A DNA stretch of 64,000 nucleotides from NCBI RefSeq assembly GCF_002294725.1, contig NZ_NSFT01000005.1, positions 124,001 through 188,000 on the forward strand. Reading direction: 5' to 3'. The notes under the pieces are model-generated. The model did not search any database, had not been told where the DNA came from, and saw only the letters and a list, made by a program, of their open reading frames with translations. Positions 34,558 through 44,092 of the stretch are shown here, one piece after another; the first letter of the stretch is position 1; every line of letters starts with the position of its first letter. The position numbers and the translations under genes are program-made. The stretch comes from Mesorhizobium sp. WSM4313 (GTDB lineage: Bacteria > Pseudomonadota > Alphaproteobacteria > Rhizobiales > Rhizobiaceae).

Positions 34558-35634
34558 TCAGCCTCTGCGTCGAATCCGCGTGAAATGGCCCATCTTGCGG
34601 CCGGGGCGCGACTCGGCCTTGCCGTAGAGATGCAACATCAGGTCGGGCTCAGCCACCAGCGCCGGCACTTTCAGCATGTCGTCGCCGATCAGGTTTTCCA
34701 TGACGCAGTCAAAATGCCGGGCGGGCGAACCCAGCGGCAGGCCGGCGACGGCGCGGATATGCTGCTCGAACTGCGAGACGACGCAGGCGGCCTCGGTCCA
34801 GTGGCCGGAATTGTGCACGCGCGGTGCCAGCTCGTTGGCCAGAAGCGCGCCGTCGGCCAGCACGAAGAACTCGACTCCGATGACGCCGACATAGCCGAGC
34901 GCGGAAAGGATTTTCGCGGCTGCCTCCTTGGCGGCGGCGGCCGTTTCCGGGCGGATGGCGGCCGGCAAGGTCGAGGTCCGCAGGATGCCTTCGCGGTGGA
35001 CATTCTCGGCCGGATCGTAAGCCGCGACCGAGCCGTCCAGCCCACGCGCGGCGATCACCGAAATTTCGCGCTCGAAGGCGACCAGCGATTCCAGGATCAG
35101 CGGCACATTGCCCATCGCCTCGCAGACGCCGGCAAAGCCGGCTGTCTCAATATCGCGGAAGACGCGCTGGCCCTTGCCGTCATAGCCCATGCGGCGGGTC
35201 TTCAGCACGCCGCTGCCGTTGAACGTTTTGAGGACCTCGGTCAGTTGATCGTCATTGTCGACCGGACAGAACTCCGCCGTCGGGATGCCGATGCCATTGA
35301 GAAAGCTTTTTTCGGTGAGGCGATCCTGCGCGACTTCAAGCGCACGGGCCGGCGGATAGACTGGGACCGTTGCCGCCAGCGTTTGCGCCGCGGCGACCGG
35401 GACGTTCTCGAATTCGTAAGTGACGACGGCGCTGGCACTGGCCAGTTCGGCGAGCGCCGCCGGATCGTCATAGGCGGCGACGATCTGTCGGTTGGCGACC
35501 TGCGCGGCCGGGCAGTCGGCCTGCGGTTCCAGCACAACGACACGGTAGCCGAGCCGCGCCGCAGCCATCGCCAGCATACGGCCAAGCTGGCCGCCGCCGA
35601 TGATGCCGATGGTCGATCCGGGCGCCAGACTCAC
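34558..35634 (-). CDS. purK: N5-carboxyaminoimidazole ribonucleotide synthase
   Basis: A 358-residue ATP-grasp enzyme. It starts [14 protein letters not shown], with [23 protein letters not shown] and [14 protein letters not shown]. It makes N5-CAIR from AIR, ATP and bicarbonate in purine synthesis. The start overlaps the purE stop by four bases, indicating translational coupling in a purEK operon. Full length, no anomalies. Confidence 0.97.
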   Translation of the reverse strand: MSLAPGSTIGIIGGGQLGRMLAMAAARLGYRVVVLEPQADCPAAQVANRQIVAAYDDPAALAELASASAVVTYEFENVPVAAAQTLAATVPVYPPARALEVAQDRLTEKSFLNGIGIPTAEFCPVDNDDQLTEVLKTFNGSGVLKTRRMGYDGKGQRVFRDIETAGFAGVCEAMGNVPLILESLVAFEREISVIAARGLDGSVAAYDPAENVHREGILRTSTLPAAIRPETAAAAKEAAAKILSALGYVGVIGVEFFVLADGALLANELAPRVHNSGHWTEAACVVSQFEQHIRAVAGLPLGSPARHFDCVMENLIGDDMLKVPALVAEPDLMLHLYGKAESRPGRKMGHFTRIRRRG

Positions 35635-36149
35635 GGCGTGTCCGTCGGCTCGGCGGCAACCTTGGCGGTCTGCGCCGAGCGCCAGGCATCGAGCCGGGCC
35701 GCGAGCTTATCATCGTTCAGCGCCAGCACCGCCGCTGCGAGAAGCGCTGCATTGGCGGCCCCCGCCTTGCCGATCGCCAAAGTGCCGACCGGGATGCCGG
35801 CCGGCATCTGCACGATGGAAAGCAGCGAGTCCTGGCCTGAAAGCGCCTTGGATTCCACCGGAACGCCGAAGACGGGCAGCGGCGTCATTGCGGCCGTCAT
35901 GCCGGGCAGATGCGCCGCTCCGCCGGCGCCGGCGATGATCACCTTGTAACCGGCGGCCTTGGCGCCCTTGGCGAACTCATAGAGGCGGTCGGGCGTGCGG
36001 TGGGCGGAGACGATCAGCCGCTTGTGCGGGATGCCCAGCGCCTCCAGCGTTTCCGCCGCCTGGCGCATCGTCGCCCAGTCGGACTGGCTGCCCATGATGA
36101 TGGCGACGTCGGCACGCTGATCGGTCAAGGTGTGGCTCCGCGGCGGCAA
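35631..36149 (-). CDS. purE: N5-carboxyaminoimidazole ribonucleotide mutase
   Basis: A 172-residue PurE class I protein. [12 protein letters not shown] binds the phosphate, SAHRTPDR contains the catalytic His, and [11 protein letters not shown] follows. It converts N5-CAIR to CAIR, directly after PurK's step. The first gene of the purEK operon. An N-terminal extension of about 12 residues precedes the conserved core; a start slightly downstream is possible. Confidence 0.96.
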   Translation of the reverse strand: MPPRSHTLTDQRADVAIIMGSQSDWATMRQAAETLEALGIPHKRLIVSAHRTPDRLYEFAKGAKAAGYKVIIAGAGGAAHLPGMTAAMTPLPVFGVPVESKALSGQDSLLSIVQMPAGIPVGTLAIGKAGAANAALLAAAVLALNDDKLAARLDAWRSAQTAKVAAEPTDTP

Positions 36150-36207
36150 AGGCGCGCCTTAGCGGAATTCGCCGACAGCCGCAAGGATGTGGCGAATGCG
36201 CACCGAG

Positions 36208-37413
36208 CTAGTCCGGCCAACACAAAGAGCCCGAAGAGTCCTTGCGCGCGATTTTCATCGCATCGGACGGACGCTCCTTCGCCGTCAACACGGCGCGCAG
36301 CTGCTCGGCGACGATCTCCGCTTCGCCGGGATGCAAATTGCAGGGGTCGAGGAAAAAATGGCCGCGCTCGACCTCGTGGTTGCGGACGATCACCGGCGGC
36401 GAGCCGGCGGCCAAAGCGGAAGCCAGGCCGGCGGCGGTGAAGCGGCTTTCCGGGCGCACGAAGACCTGCAGGCGGTCGAGCGGATTGTTGGTCGGGTCGG
36501 GAATGATCTCAGCACCGATGCCGGGGATGCCTTGAAGTGAATCCTTCCACAGATTGAGCGCCGCCTCCTCGCGCCGGCGGATGCCGGCATGGTCGCGTTT
36601 CTCCCAGGCGTCGAGCGCCGCCATTGTACCGGCAATGCTTTCCTTGCCGACCTTCATGGCGCGCGCAACGCCGCGGTTCTGCAGATAAGCGGCGCGTACC
36701 AGGTCCTTGCGGCCGGTGACGATGCCGCTGGTCGGGCCCGAAAGGAATTTGTGGCCACTATAGACGACGATGTCGGCGCCGCGCGCCAGGAAGCTGCGCA
36801 GGTCATATTCGGACGCGGCATCAACGATCACTGGAATGTTCTTGGCATGACAGATCTCGCAGAATTCCTCCAGCGAGAGCATGCCGTATTGCACGGTGTG
36901 GTGGGCGACGACGTAGAGAGCCGCCGCCGTCCGTTCATTGATCGCTTCGCGCACGTGATAGTCCTGGGTGACGCTGACGGTGCCCGCCGGAATGACCTTG
37001 GCGCCGGCGACGCGGATCGACTGGTCGATGGGCGCGCCATAGTTGACGATGTGGCCGAGCTGGATGACGACCTCGGACTTCAGCCCTTCGGTGTCGTCCG
37101 GCAGGCGTTCGATCGCGAGAAGATTGGTGCCTGTCATTGCGCCGGCGATGGCCATGGTGATGCCCGAGGCGCAGCAGGCGGTGATGAAGCCGGCCTCGCC
37201 GCCGGTGAGGCGTGCGACCACCGCGCTCGCGGCGCGCTGCAAATCGTCCATCTCCACCCATTGCGAAGCGATCTCGGCCATGGCGCTGATCGCTTCGGGA
37301 ACGATGATCGAGGCGCCCAGCGCCGTCATCGTGCCCGAGACATTGATGATTGGCCTCAAGCCCAGCCGCTCGCGGATGGTGGTGTTGGAGCCGGTGTCGG
37401 AATAGGTCTTCAT
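36208..37413 (-). CDS. SelA-like PLP-dependent enzyme (aminotransferase/lyase fold)
   Basis: A 401-residue fold-type I PLP enzyme. It starts [16 protein letters not shown], typical of the SelA/D-glucosaminate-6-phosphate ammonia-lyase (DgaE-like) family. Asp198 ([10 protein letters not shown]) would bind the PLP ring nitrogen and Lys222 ([12 protein letters not shown]) forms the Schiff base. Bacteria seldom carry a catabolic-operon copy of true SelA, and no selB or selD is near, so selenium transfer is unlikely. It lies 19 bases after the RidA gene, in an operon with an amino-acid-type ABC importer, so alpha,beta-elimination or deamination of the imported compound is the best inference. Start at 37413, the conserved N-terminus. 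Confidence 0.8.
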   Translation of the reverse strand: MKTYSDTGSNTTIRERLGLRPIINVSGTMTALGASIIVPEAISAMAEIASQWVEMDDLQRAASAVVARLTGGEAGFITACCASGITMAIAGAMTGTNLLAIERLPDDTEGLKSEVVIQLGHIVNYGAPIDQSIRVAGAKVIPAGTVSVTQDYHVREAINERTAAALYVVAHHTVQYGMLSLEEFCEICHAKNIPVIVDAASEYDLRSFLARGADIVVYSGHKFLSGPTSGIVTGRKDLVRAAYLQNRGVARAMKVGKESIAGTMAALDAWEKRDHAGIRRREEAALNLWKDSLQGIPGIGAEIIPDPTNNPLDRLQVFVRPESRFTAAGLASALAAGSPPVIVRNHEVERGHFFLDPCNLHPGEAEIVAEQLRAVLTAKERPSDAMKIARKDSSGSLCWPD

Positions 37414-37432
37414 GTGAGTGGACTCCGTTAAG

Positions 37433-37894
37433 TCAGGCGGCGATCTCCACGACCGCTTCGATTTCGACAGTGATATTGCGTGGCAGCGAGCCGACGCCGA
37501 TGGCCGAGCGAGCATGGCCGCCAAGCTTGTCGAAAACATCGGCGAAGAGATCCGAGCAGCCGTTGACCACTTTGGGGTGGTCGCTGAAGGTCGGCGTGGC
37601 ATTGACGAAGCCGAGCAGCTTCACGACCCGCACGATGCGGCCGAGATCGCCCGCCGCGGCATGCATGACGGCGAGCAAATTGAGGCCGGTGAGGCGGGCA
37701 TGCTCATAGGCCTGCTCCACGGTGACGTCATCGCCGACCTTGCCGGTGCAAAGCGTGCCGTCGGCACGCAGCGGCCCCTGTCCCGAAAGAAAGATCAGCC
37801 GGCCGCTCTCGGCATGGGTGACGAAATTGGCGATGGGCGTCGGCGGCTCCGGCAACGTCAGGCCGAGCTCGGCGAGCCGTATGTAAGGCGACAT
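37433..37894 (-). CDS. RidA family protein (YjgF/YER057c, long form)
   Basis: A 153-residue RidA-superfamily protein of the longer subgroup ([75 protein letters not shown]). The Arg in HARSAIGV matches the Arg needed for imine hydrolysis in RidA. Members hydrolyse reactive enamines/imines released by PLP enzymes, which fits the SelA-like neighbour. The start at 37894 has GGGAG about 9 bases upstream. It lies between the ABC ATPase and the PLP gene. Confidence 0.88.
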   Translation of the reverse strand: MSPYIRLAELGLTLPEPPTPIANFVTHAESGRLIFLSGQGPLRADGTLCTGKVGDDVTVEQAYEHARLTGLNLLAVMHAAAGDLGRIVRVVKLLGFVNATPTFSDHPKVVNGCSDLFADVFDKLGGHARSAIGVGSLPRNITVEIEAVVEIAA

Positions 37895-37931
37895 GGAAGG
37901 GTACTCCCTGGATGGCCGACGCCATCCGCTT

Positions 37932-38726
37932 TCAGAAATGCGAGGCGCGGAAACGCGCCAGAAATGCGCGGAGGCGCTCGTTGGTCGTTTCCGCCGCGAG
38001 CACTTCTTTCGGCGGACCGACGGCCGAGACACCGCCATCGGCCATGAAGACGATGCGGCTGGAGGCATCGCGGGCGAAGGCCATCTCGTGCGTGACCATC
38101 ACCATGGTCATCCCGTCTTCGGCGAGGCTGCGGACCACCGCCAGCACCTCTCCGACGAGCTCCGGGTCGAGCGCCGAGGTGATCTCGTCGAGCAGCAGGA
38201 TTTTGGGCTCCATGGCGACTGCGCGGGCAATGCCGACTCGCTGCTGCTGGCCACCCGAAAGTTCGGCGGGCAGGCTGTCTGCCTTGTGGGCGAGGCCGAC
38301 GCGGCTCAGCCAATGCTCGGAGATCGAGCGCGCCTCCGTCTTGCTCTTGCCGCGCACCTTGGTCAGGCCGAGCATAATGTTGCCGGCGGCGGTCAGATGC
38401 GGGAAGAGGTTGAAGCTCTGGAACACCATGCCGGTCTCGGCGCGCATGGCGGCCAAATCGCGTTCGCTGCGCCGCTGGCGCGCGCCGCCGTCGCGAAAGC
38501 CGACCTCCTTGCCGTCGATGCGAATCGAGCCGCTGTCATAGCTTTCGAGGAAGTTGACGCAGCGCAGCAGCGTGGTCTTGCCGCTGCCCGAAGGGCCGAT
38601 AATGGTCACCACCTCGCCCTTCGCCACCTGCAAGCTGACCGAGCGCAGCACACTGACCGAGCCGAAGGATTTCGAGACCTCGGCAATGTCGAGAAGCGCT
38701 GGGTTGTCGTTCGAACTGGCCATCAC
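37932..38726 (-). CDS. Amino-acid ABC transporter ATP-binding protein
   Basis: A 264-residue ABC ATPase of the polar amino-acid group. Walker A is GPSGSGKTT, the signature LSGGQQQR, Walker B ILLLDEITSALD (Ile in place of the usual Pro after DE), and the H-loop MVTHE. It follows the permease gene directly and precedes RidA. It energises the importer formed with the two permeases and the Tat-exported binding protein. Confidence 0.93.
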   Translation of the reverse strand: MMASSNDNPALLDIAEVSKSFGSVSVLRSVSLQVAKGEVVTIIGPSGSGKTTLLRCVNFLESYDSGSIRIDGKEVGFRDGGARQRRSERDLAAMRAETGMVFQSFNLFPHLTAAGNIMLGLTKVRGKSKTEARSISEHWLSRVGLAHKADSLPAELSGGQQQRVGIARAVAMEPKILLLDEITSALDPELVGEVLAVVRSLAEDGMTMVMVTHEMAFARDASSRIVFMADGGVSAVGPPKEVLAAETTNERLRAFLARFRASHF

Positions 38727-39377
38727 TTAATCCCGGATGAAAGCGAAGCGCCGTTCCAGCCGCCGGCTGGCATAGGAAAGCGCATAATTGACGGCGAAAT
38801 AGATGAGAGCGCCGAGGATATAGAGCGGCATCGCCTCATAGGTGCGGCCGATGACCTGGTTGATCGCCTGCATCAGATCGGTGATGCCGAGCAGCGAAAC
38901 CAGCGCGCTGCCCTTCACGGCATCGGTGACGCCATTGATCCAGGGCGGCAGGAAGCGGCGGAAGGCCTGCGGGAAGATCACCGAGGTGAGGCGCTGGCGG
39001 AAGGTGAGGCCGATCGCCATCGCCGCTTCCGACTGGCCTTTCGGGATCGAGGCGACGGCGCCGCGGACATATTCGACGACCTGCGCCGTCTTGAACAAGG
39101 TCAGCGCCAGCACCGCCGCCCAGAAGGACTGAAGGTGCACGCCGACCGCGGGCAGACCGTAATAGACGAAGAACATCAGCACCAGGATCGGGATGCCGCG
39201 GATAGTGTCCGAGAAGATGCGCACCGCCCAACGCAGCGGCGCTGGCCCGTAGACCAGGCCGACGCCCAGCAGGACCCCGGCGATCAAGGACAGGACCACG
39301 ACCAGCAGCGAGACCCATAAGGTCACGGCGAAGCCTTCGGCAAGGAACGGCAGGGCGTAGAGGATCTGGCTCAGCAT
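38727..39377 (-). CDS. Amino-acid ABC transporter permease (second)
   Basis: About 216 residues with several membrane helices and the EAA loop (SEAAMAIGLTFRQRLTSVIFPQAFR). The HisM/GlnP family. The ATG at 39377 (MLSQILYALPFLAEG) fits the family; a longer frame to 39422 overlaps the neighbouring permease. It begins 1 base after the upstream permease stop and abuts the ATPase, so the two permeases probably form a heterodimer. Confidence 0.87.
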   Translation of the reverse strand: MLSQILYALPFLAEGFAVTLWVSLLVVVLSLIAGVLLGVGLVYGPAPLRWAVRIFSDTIRGIPILVLMFFVYYGLPAVGVHLQSFWAAVLALTLFKTAQVVEYVRGAVASIPKGQSEAAMAIGLTFRQRLTSVIFPQAFRRFLPPWINGVTDAVKGSALVSLLGITDLMQAINQVIGRTYEAMPLYILGALIYFAVNYALSYASRRLERRFAFIRD

Positions 39378-39378
39378 C

Positions 39379-40044
39379 TCAGCGCGCCGCCCTGAACCGG
39401 CGTTCGACCAGCCGCAGCGCAAACAGCAAGGTGTAGCCGGTCAGCAGATACATCGCCGTCGTCACCAGATAGACCTCGACGATGCGGAACGTGTTGAAGT
39501 TGATCCACTGGGCGCCGTAGGTGAGCTCGGGCACCGAGATCACCGAGGCGATCGAGGTGTCTTTGAACAGTGAGATGAAGGTGTTGGACAGTGCGGGCAG
39601 CGTGATGCGCAGCATCGTCGGCAGGCGTACGTGGATCAGGCGCTGCCATGGAGTAAGGCCGATCGCCTTGCCGGCGTCGAGCTGACCGCGCGGCACCGCT
39701 TCCAGGCCTGAGCGGAACACCTCGACGAGATAGGCGCCGCTATAGACCGATAGCGTCAGGACAAACGAGGTAGGGGCGCTGTAGGCAAGGTCCACGACCG
39801 TCGGCAGGCCGTAGAAGACCAAATAGACCAGCAGGATCAGCGGTACGTTGCGGATGAATTCGACATAGGCGGCGATGATGGCGCGCACCACGCGTCCGGC
39901 CGAGACATACCAGACGGCCAGCACCAAGCCGATGACGATGCCGATGGCGATCGAGATGACGGCAAGCTCGAGGCTGAGCAGCAGGCCGCCCCATAGCTTG
40001 TCGAAATGGCGCCAGATCAGGTTGAAATTGAGCGTATAGCCCAT
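39379..40044 (-). CDS. Amino-acid ABC transporter permease (first)
   Basis: A 221-residue permease of the same family as its neighbour, with the EAA loop LDAGKAIGLTPWQRLIHVRLPTML, where the usual Glu is replaced by Asp. Membrane helices span about 20-40, 55-75, 85-105 and 185-205. It follows the binding-protein gene after 117 bases that include an inverted GGCGGAAG/CTTCCGCC, possibly an mRNA structure that separates expression of the binding protein. Confidence 0.9.
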   Translation of the reverse strand: MGYTLNFNLIWRHFDKLWGGLLLSLELAVISIAIGIVIGLVLAVWYVSAGRVVRAIIAAYVEFIRNVPLILLVYLVFYGLPTVVDLAYSAPTSFVLTLSVYSGAYLVEVFRSGLEAVPRGQLDAGKAIGLTPWQRLIHVRLPTMLRITLPALSNTFISLFKDTSIASVISVPELTYGAQWINFNTFRIVEVYLVTTAMYLLTGYTLLFALRLVERRFRAAR

Positions 40045-40161
40045 GCGTCCGTCTCAATGGCCCGCGGTGAACATAGCATTCATCATTCGCATGGGCCGGT
40101 GTGAGGAGAACAGGCGGAAGAACGGTTGCCCCGCCCTTCCGCCGGTTGGTCGTGTGGCGCG

Positions 40162-41034
40162 TCAGATGACCGGGAAGCCCGGATGGCGCGGCGGCGGCTC
40201 CTGACCGAAATATTCCTTGAAGGCGGCATCGTAGAGCGCCGTCTCATGGCCGAACATGGCGATGGTGAAGGTCTGGTTGACGAAGGTCAGCCAGTCGAGG
40301 TCGCCTTGCCGGACCGCAGCGCCGTAAAGCATCGAGTACCAGCTCTTGCCGGCGTCGAAATACTTGTCGGGATTGCGCGAGGCGAGCCAGCGCACCGTCG
40401 ACAGATCGACAGCGGCGGCATCGGCGCGCTTGGACTCCAACGCCTGCAGAACGTTCGCCTGGGTATCGATCTGCAGCACCTGCGCCTGCGGCAGGGCAAA
40501 ATGCACCGAGCTTTCGGCGTCGACATTCTGCAGGATCGAGATGCGCGTGGCGGAACCGTTCGCCAGGAGCTTGTCGAAGGTCTTGTTCTCGGAGCCGGGC
40601 AAAGTCAGCAGCGCGACGCCTTCAACGTAATATGGCCGCGAGAAGTGGATCAGCTGCGAGCGCTGCGCCGTCATGGTCATGAACTGGATGGTGATGTCGA
40701 CCTTGTTGGTCGTCACGTTCGGAATACGCTGCGCCGGATCCTGCATGACGAACTCGACCTTGGTCGGGTCGTCGAAGAGGCCCTTGGCAAGGATGCGGCC
40801 CATGGTGATGTCCATACCGACCAGCTCGCCGGCATCGTTTTCGAAATGCCACGGCGCGTTGGTGCTGCCGGTGCCGACGATCAGCTTGCCGCGATCGAGC
40901 GCGGTGCGCAGGACGCTGTCGGACGCGGCTTGCGCCGCCGCCTTCTCGGCGCTGATGGCGGTGAGCGCGCCGGCGGTAGCCAGGCCCGCCATTCCCAGTT
41001 TCAGAAAATCACGTCTGCCGGATGTGTCGTTCAC
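40162..41034 (-). CDS. ABC transporter substrate-binding protein with Tat signal
   Basis: A 290-residue SBP_bac_3-type binding protein. The N-terminus has a twin-arginine motif (GRRDFLKLG) and a hydrophobic stretch ending AAAQA, so it is probably exported folded. The mature part shows KLIVGTGSTNAPWHFENDAGELVGMDI and DITIQFMTMTAQRSQLIHFSRPYY. The start is GTG at 41034: AAAGGAGGT, a near-perfect ribosome-binding site, lies 5 bases upstream. It is the first gene of the catabolic operon and divergent from IclR. The ligand is unknown and diverges from common Glu/Gln/cystine binders. Confidence 0.9.
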   Translation of the reverse strand: MNDTSGRRDFLKLGMAGLATAGALTAISAEKAAAQAASDSVLRTALDRGKLIVGTGSTNAPWHFENDAGELVGMDITMGRILAKGLFDDPTKVEFVMQDPAQRIPNVTTNKVDITIQFMTMTAQRSQLIHFSRPYYVEGVALLTLPGSENKTFDKLLANGSATRISILQNVDAESSVHFALPQAQVLQIDTQANVLQALESKRADAAAVDLSTVRWLASRNPDKYFDAGKSWYSMLYGAAVRQGDLDWLTFVNQTFTIAMFGHETALYDAAFKEYFGQEPPPRHPGFPVI

Positions 41035-41096
41035 GGCGACCTCCTTTGATGGTGTGTTCCCCAATGCAGCAGAGATACGCGTCGCAATCAGCGATT

Positions 41097-41112
41097 GTCT
41101 CTTACAAGAGAC
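41097..41112. promoter_or_regulatory. Palindromic operator candidate GTCTCTTACAAGAGAC
   Basis: Perfect 7-2-7 inverted repeat in the 122-base gap between the divergent iclR-type gene and the transporter operon. A related, less perfect palindrome TCCTGTACAAGA lies at 41120-41131, 23 bases on, centre to centre about two helical turns. Both are likely IclR-family binding sites controlling both directions. Confidence 0.6.
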
Positions 41113-41119
41113 GTGTGTA

Positions 41120-41131
41120 TCCTGTACAAGA
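41120..41131. promoter_or_regulatory. Second operator candidate TCCTGTACAAGA
   Basis: An imperfect 12-base palindrome sharing the TGTACAAGA/TTACAAGAGA core with the site at 41097-41112; it lies 26 bases before the regulator's start codon, so it is suited to autoregulation. Confidence 0.5.
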
Positions 41132-41156
41132 CAGATACTAGCACTAGGAATCGACA

Positions 41157-41957
41157 ATGCAAGAGAGTGAAACGCTGACCGAGTGGCCAAGCGACGGTGC
41201 GGATGAAGAGCGGCCGACGGGCTCGCGCGAGAAGGGGCTCAACAGGGCCTTGAACATCCTGGAATTCCTGCACGCCAACCAGCGTGCGATCGGCATCGGC
41301 GACCTGGCCAAAGGGCTCAATGCGCCGCGCTCGACGACCTATACGCTGGTGCGCGAGTTGGTCGAAGCCGGGCTGCTGGAAATGGCTGGCGACGGCAACC
41401 GCGTCTATTTCGGCAAGAAGCTCTATCTCTATGGAATGGCTTATATGCGCGGCAACGACCTGCTCAGGCGCGGCCGCCAGGAGGTCGACACGCTGTCGCG
41501 AGAAACCGGCGAGACGTCCGAGCTCTGCATGCTGCAGAGCGGCCGCTACACGATCGTCCATTCGAGCCCGGGCACCAGGCCGTTCCGCATCAGTTCGGCC
41601 ACCGGCCTGCAGATCCCGCTGCCTTGGACAGCCTCCGGCAGGCTGCTGCTTGCCGGCCTCGACCGCGGCGGGATCGAAGCGATGGTCACGCGAGACGACC
41701 TCGTGCTGCCAGACGGCCGCAAGCTCGAACTCGATGATTTCATCGACGATATCGCGCGGGCGCGCATCACCGGCTATTGCGTCACGTCAGGCCTGGTCGA
41801 TGCCTACACCAAATGCCTTGCGGCGCCAGTGTTCTCTGCGCCAGGCAAGGTCGAAGCGACCATGTGCCTTGTGGTGCCGATCGACACGTCCGAAGAACGG
41901 ACCGGCGAACTTCTCGCGCTGCTGCGCGAACGCGCGGCACGGCTATCGATCTCTTGA
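41157..41957 (+). CDS. IclR family transcriptional regulator
   Basis: A 266-residue regulator. The N-terminal winged helix (GLNRALNILEFLHANQRAIGIGDLAKGLNAPRSTTYTLVRELVEAGLLE, residues about 27-85) is followed by the IclR effector domain (about 95-262) with ELCMLQSGRYTIVHSSPGTRPFRI, GRLLLAGLDRGG and CVTSGLVDAYTKCLAAPVF. IclR proteins bind small acids or related metabolites. It is divergent from the ABC/RidA/PLP operon, which it presumably controls. Confidence 0.92.
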   Translation: MQESETLTEWPSDGADEERPTGSREKGLNRALNILEFLHANQRAIGIGDLAKGLNAPRSTTYTLVRELVEAGLLEMAGDGNRVYFGKKLYLYGMAYMRGNDLLRRGRQEVDTLSRETGETSELCMLQSGRYTIVHSSPGTRPFRISSATGLQIPLPWTASGRLLLAGLDRGGIEAMVTRDDLVLPDGRKLELDDFIDDIARARITGYCVTSGLVDAYTKCLAAPVFSAPGKVEATMCLVVPIDTSEERTGELLALLRERAARLSIS

Positions 41958-41975
41958 CGGTGCGGGGCGATCCGC

Positions 41976-42179
41976 TCAGGCAATGATGTCGGGAATGATG
42001 CGGTCTTCCAGCGCCGACAGCCGGTCTTTCAGCATCAGCTTCTTCTTCTTCATGCGCTGGATCTGAAGCGGGTCGCAGCCGGTGGCGATCATCGCGTTGA
42101 TGGCGGCGTCGAAATCGGCGTGTTCTTGTTTGAGCCGGGAATATTCGAGGCGTATTTCAGCCTGTTCCTGTTCGGACAT
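41976..42179 (-). CDS. YdcH/DUF465 family small protein
   Basis: A 67-residue, highly charged helical protein (EYSRLKQEHADFDAAINAMIATGCDPLQIQRMKKKKLMLKDRLSALEDRIIPDI), the DUF465 pattern: two helices joined by a short turn with a Lys-rich run. Function unknown; probably a coiled-coil dimer. It converges with the IclR gene and is divergent from a second DUF465 gene at 42419. Confidence 0.88.
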   Translation of the reverse strand: MSEQEQAEIRLEYSRLKQEHADFDAAINAMIATGCDPLQIQRMKKKKLMLKDRLSALEDRIIPDIIA

Positions 42180-42418
42180 TATCTACCGTCTGCGTATGCA
42201 TCGCCCAATCGGGCTGTTTGGGCGGGGCCGTGACTTGCGGGTTTGTGACCGGCGCGCAGCCCTTACCACATTTCACTTTGTCGTGGAATGCTACCACGTG
42301 GCATTCGACATCGAGATCGGTTGGTGGCAAACTGTCATGGTGCCGTCACAGTCGCAACCTGCGGTGGAGGCTCCTGCGACGGCTGCAATCGAGGAAACCA
42401 TGAAAGGGAGAACCATTC

Positions 42419-42598
42419 ATGTCTCTTGCATCCCATCTTGACGAGTTGCAGCGGAAACACGGTGATATCGAGCGCGAGCTCACCGATGCGATGAACCATC
42501 CTTCGGTCGACGACCTCGAAATCGTGAATCTCAAGCGACGCAAGCTGGCAATCAAGGACGAGATTGAAAAGCTGAAAGCTAGTCCGACGACACACTGA
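42419..42598 (+). CDS. Second YdcH/DUF465 family small protein
   Basis: A 59-residue protein, MSLASHLDELQRKHGDIERE... ending KLKASPTTH. It shows the DUF465 layout (HLDELQRKHGDIERELTDAM, then LEIVNLKRRKLAIKDEIEKL) like its divergent neighbour at 41976. AAAGGGAG lies about 9 bases upstream. Its small size makes it easy to miss. Function unknown. Confidence 0.87.
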   Translation: MSLASHLDELQRKHGDIERELTDAMNHPSVDDLEIVNLKRRKLAIKDEIEKLKASPTTH

Positions 42599-42837
42599 AG
42601 CTCTTCCAGGCACCATCATCGCAACCCGCTGCGGTGAATTTCCGGTGGCAAGAAATGCCACCGGGTCGGTGCTTTTAACTGAAATTGACGGAAAGCTGGC
42701 CGCAAATCTTGCGGTCGGACCGGTTGTTATTTCCCGCACGGCTCTAGCCGATTTGCAGGCTGGCTCGCCGCTTGCCATTGACAAGCCATCTTTGCTCCGC
42801 CACCTCATGCCGAAACTCCCAAATGAAGGCGACCGGC

Positions 42838-44088
42838 ATGACCGGATATTTTTCTTCTCCCTTCCCGCGTCGCCGGTCGGTCGGCGTATCGGTCGGCGGC
42901 GTGATGGTCGGCGGCGGCGCACCGGTCGTCGTGCAATCGATGACCAACACCGATACCGCCGATGTCGACCAGACCGTCGCCCAGGTCGCGGCGCTGCATC
43001 GTGCCGGCTCCGAGATCGTGCGCATCACGGTCGACCGCGACGAGAGCGCGGCGGCGGTTCCGCGCATCCATGAGCGGCTGTTGCGGCTCGGCATCGATGT
43101 GCCGCTGGTCGGCGACTTCCACTATATCGGGCACAAGCTGCTCGCCGATCATCCGGCCTGCGCCGAAGCGCTGGCCAAATACCGCATCAATCCGGGCAAT
43201 GTCGGCTTCAAGGACAAGAAGGACCGCCAGTTCGCCGCGATCGTCGAGATGGCGATCAGATATGACAAACCGGTACGCATCGGCGTCAATTGGGGATCGC
43301 TCGACCAGGAGCTTTTGACCCGGCTGATGGACGACAACCAGGCGAAGGGCTCGCCGCTCACCGCGCAGGAAGTCACGCGCGAGGCGATCGTACAGTCGGC
43401 GATCCTGTCGGCCGAGATGGCGGAAGAGATCGGGCTTGGCCGCGAAAAGATCATTCTGTCGGCCAAGGTCAGCGGTGTGCAGGACCTGATCGCCGTCTAC
43501 ACCGAGCTTGCCACCCGCTCCGATCATGCGCTGCATCTGGGCCTCACCGAAGCCGGCATGGGCACCAAGGGCATCGTCGCCTCTTCCGCCGCGATGGGTA
43601 TCCTCTTGCAACAGGGCATCGGCGACACGATCCGTATCTCGCTGACGCCGGAGCCGAATGGCGACCGCACCCGCGAGGTGCAGGTGTCGCAAGAGCTTCT
43701 GCAGACCATGGGCTTCCGGCAGTTCGTGCCGATTGTCGCGGCCTGCCCCGGCTGCGGCCGCACCACCTCCACTGTGTTCCAGGAACTTGCCCAGGGCATC
43801 CAGGCCGATATCCGCAAGAACATGCCAGTATGGCGCGAGAAATATCCCGGCGTCGAGAACCTCAAGGTCGCGGTGATGGGCTGCATCGTCAACGGTCCCG
43901 GCGAATCCAAGCACGCCGACATCGGCATATCGCTGCCCGGCACCGGCGAGACGCCGACGGCGCCTGTCTTCATCGACGGCAAGAAGGCTGCGACGCTGCG
44001 CGGCCCTTCGATCGCGCAGGATTTCGAGAAGATGGTCGGCGACTATATCGAGCAGCGGTACGGACACGGCAAAGCCGCCGCGGAATGA
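42838..44088 (+). CDS. ispG: 4-hydroxy-3-methylbut-2-en-1-yl diphosphate synthase (flavodoxin)
   Basis: A 416-residue enzyme of the MEP isoprenoid pathway. It opens with [32 protein letters not shown], and has [34 protein letters not shown] and, near the C-terminus, the [4Fe-4S] ligands CPGCGR and [10 protein letters not shown]. It converts MEcPP to HMBPP. The ATG at 42838 ([14 protein letters not shown]) matches family N-termini; another ATG at 42823 is in frame. Its product feeds the prenyl synthase encoded at 54197. Confidence 0.97.
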   Translation: MTGYFSSPFPRRRSVGVSVGGVMVGGGAPVVVQSMTNTDTADVDQTVAQVAALHRAGSEIVRITVDRDESAAAVPRIHERLLRLGIDVPLVGDFHYIGHKLLADHPACAEALAKYRINPGNVGFKDKKDRQFAAIVEMAIRYDKPVRIGVNWGSLDQELLTRLMDDNQAKGSPLTAQEVTREAIVQSAILSAEMAEEIGLGREKIILSAKVSGVQDLIAVYTELATRSDHALHLGLTEAGMGTKGIVASSAAMGILLQQGIGDTIRISLTPEPNGDRTREVQVSQELLQTMGFRQFVPIVAACPGCGRTTSTVFQELAQGIQADIRKNMPVWREKYPGVENLKVAVMGCIVNGPGESKHADIGISLPGTGETPTAPVFIDGKKAATLRGPSIAQDFEKMVGDYIEQRYGHGKAAAE

Positions 44089-44092
44089 ACCG

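Noticed and set aside
36208..37413. Annotation as true L-seryl-tRNA(Sec) selenium transferase (selA)
   Set aside because: No selB, selD or Sec tRNA in the window, and the gene lies in an amino-acid transporter/RidA operon, which fits a catabolic PLP enzyme better.
40113..40143. GGCGGAAG/CTTCCGCC hairpin after the Tat-exported binding-protein gene as a terminator
   Set aside because: No U-tract follows on the minus strand and the loop is long, so it was treated only as a possible mRNA structure.
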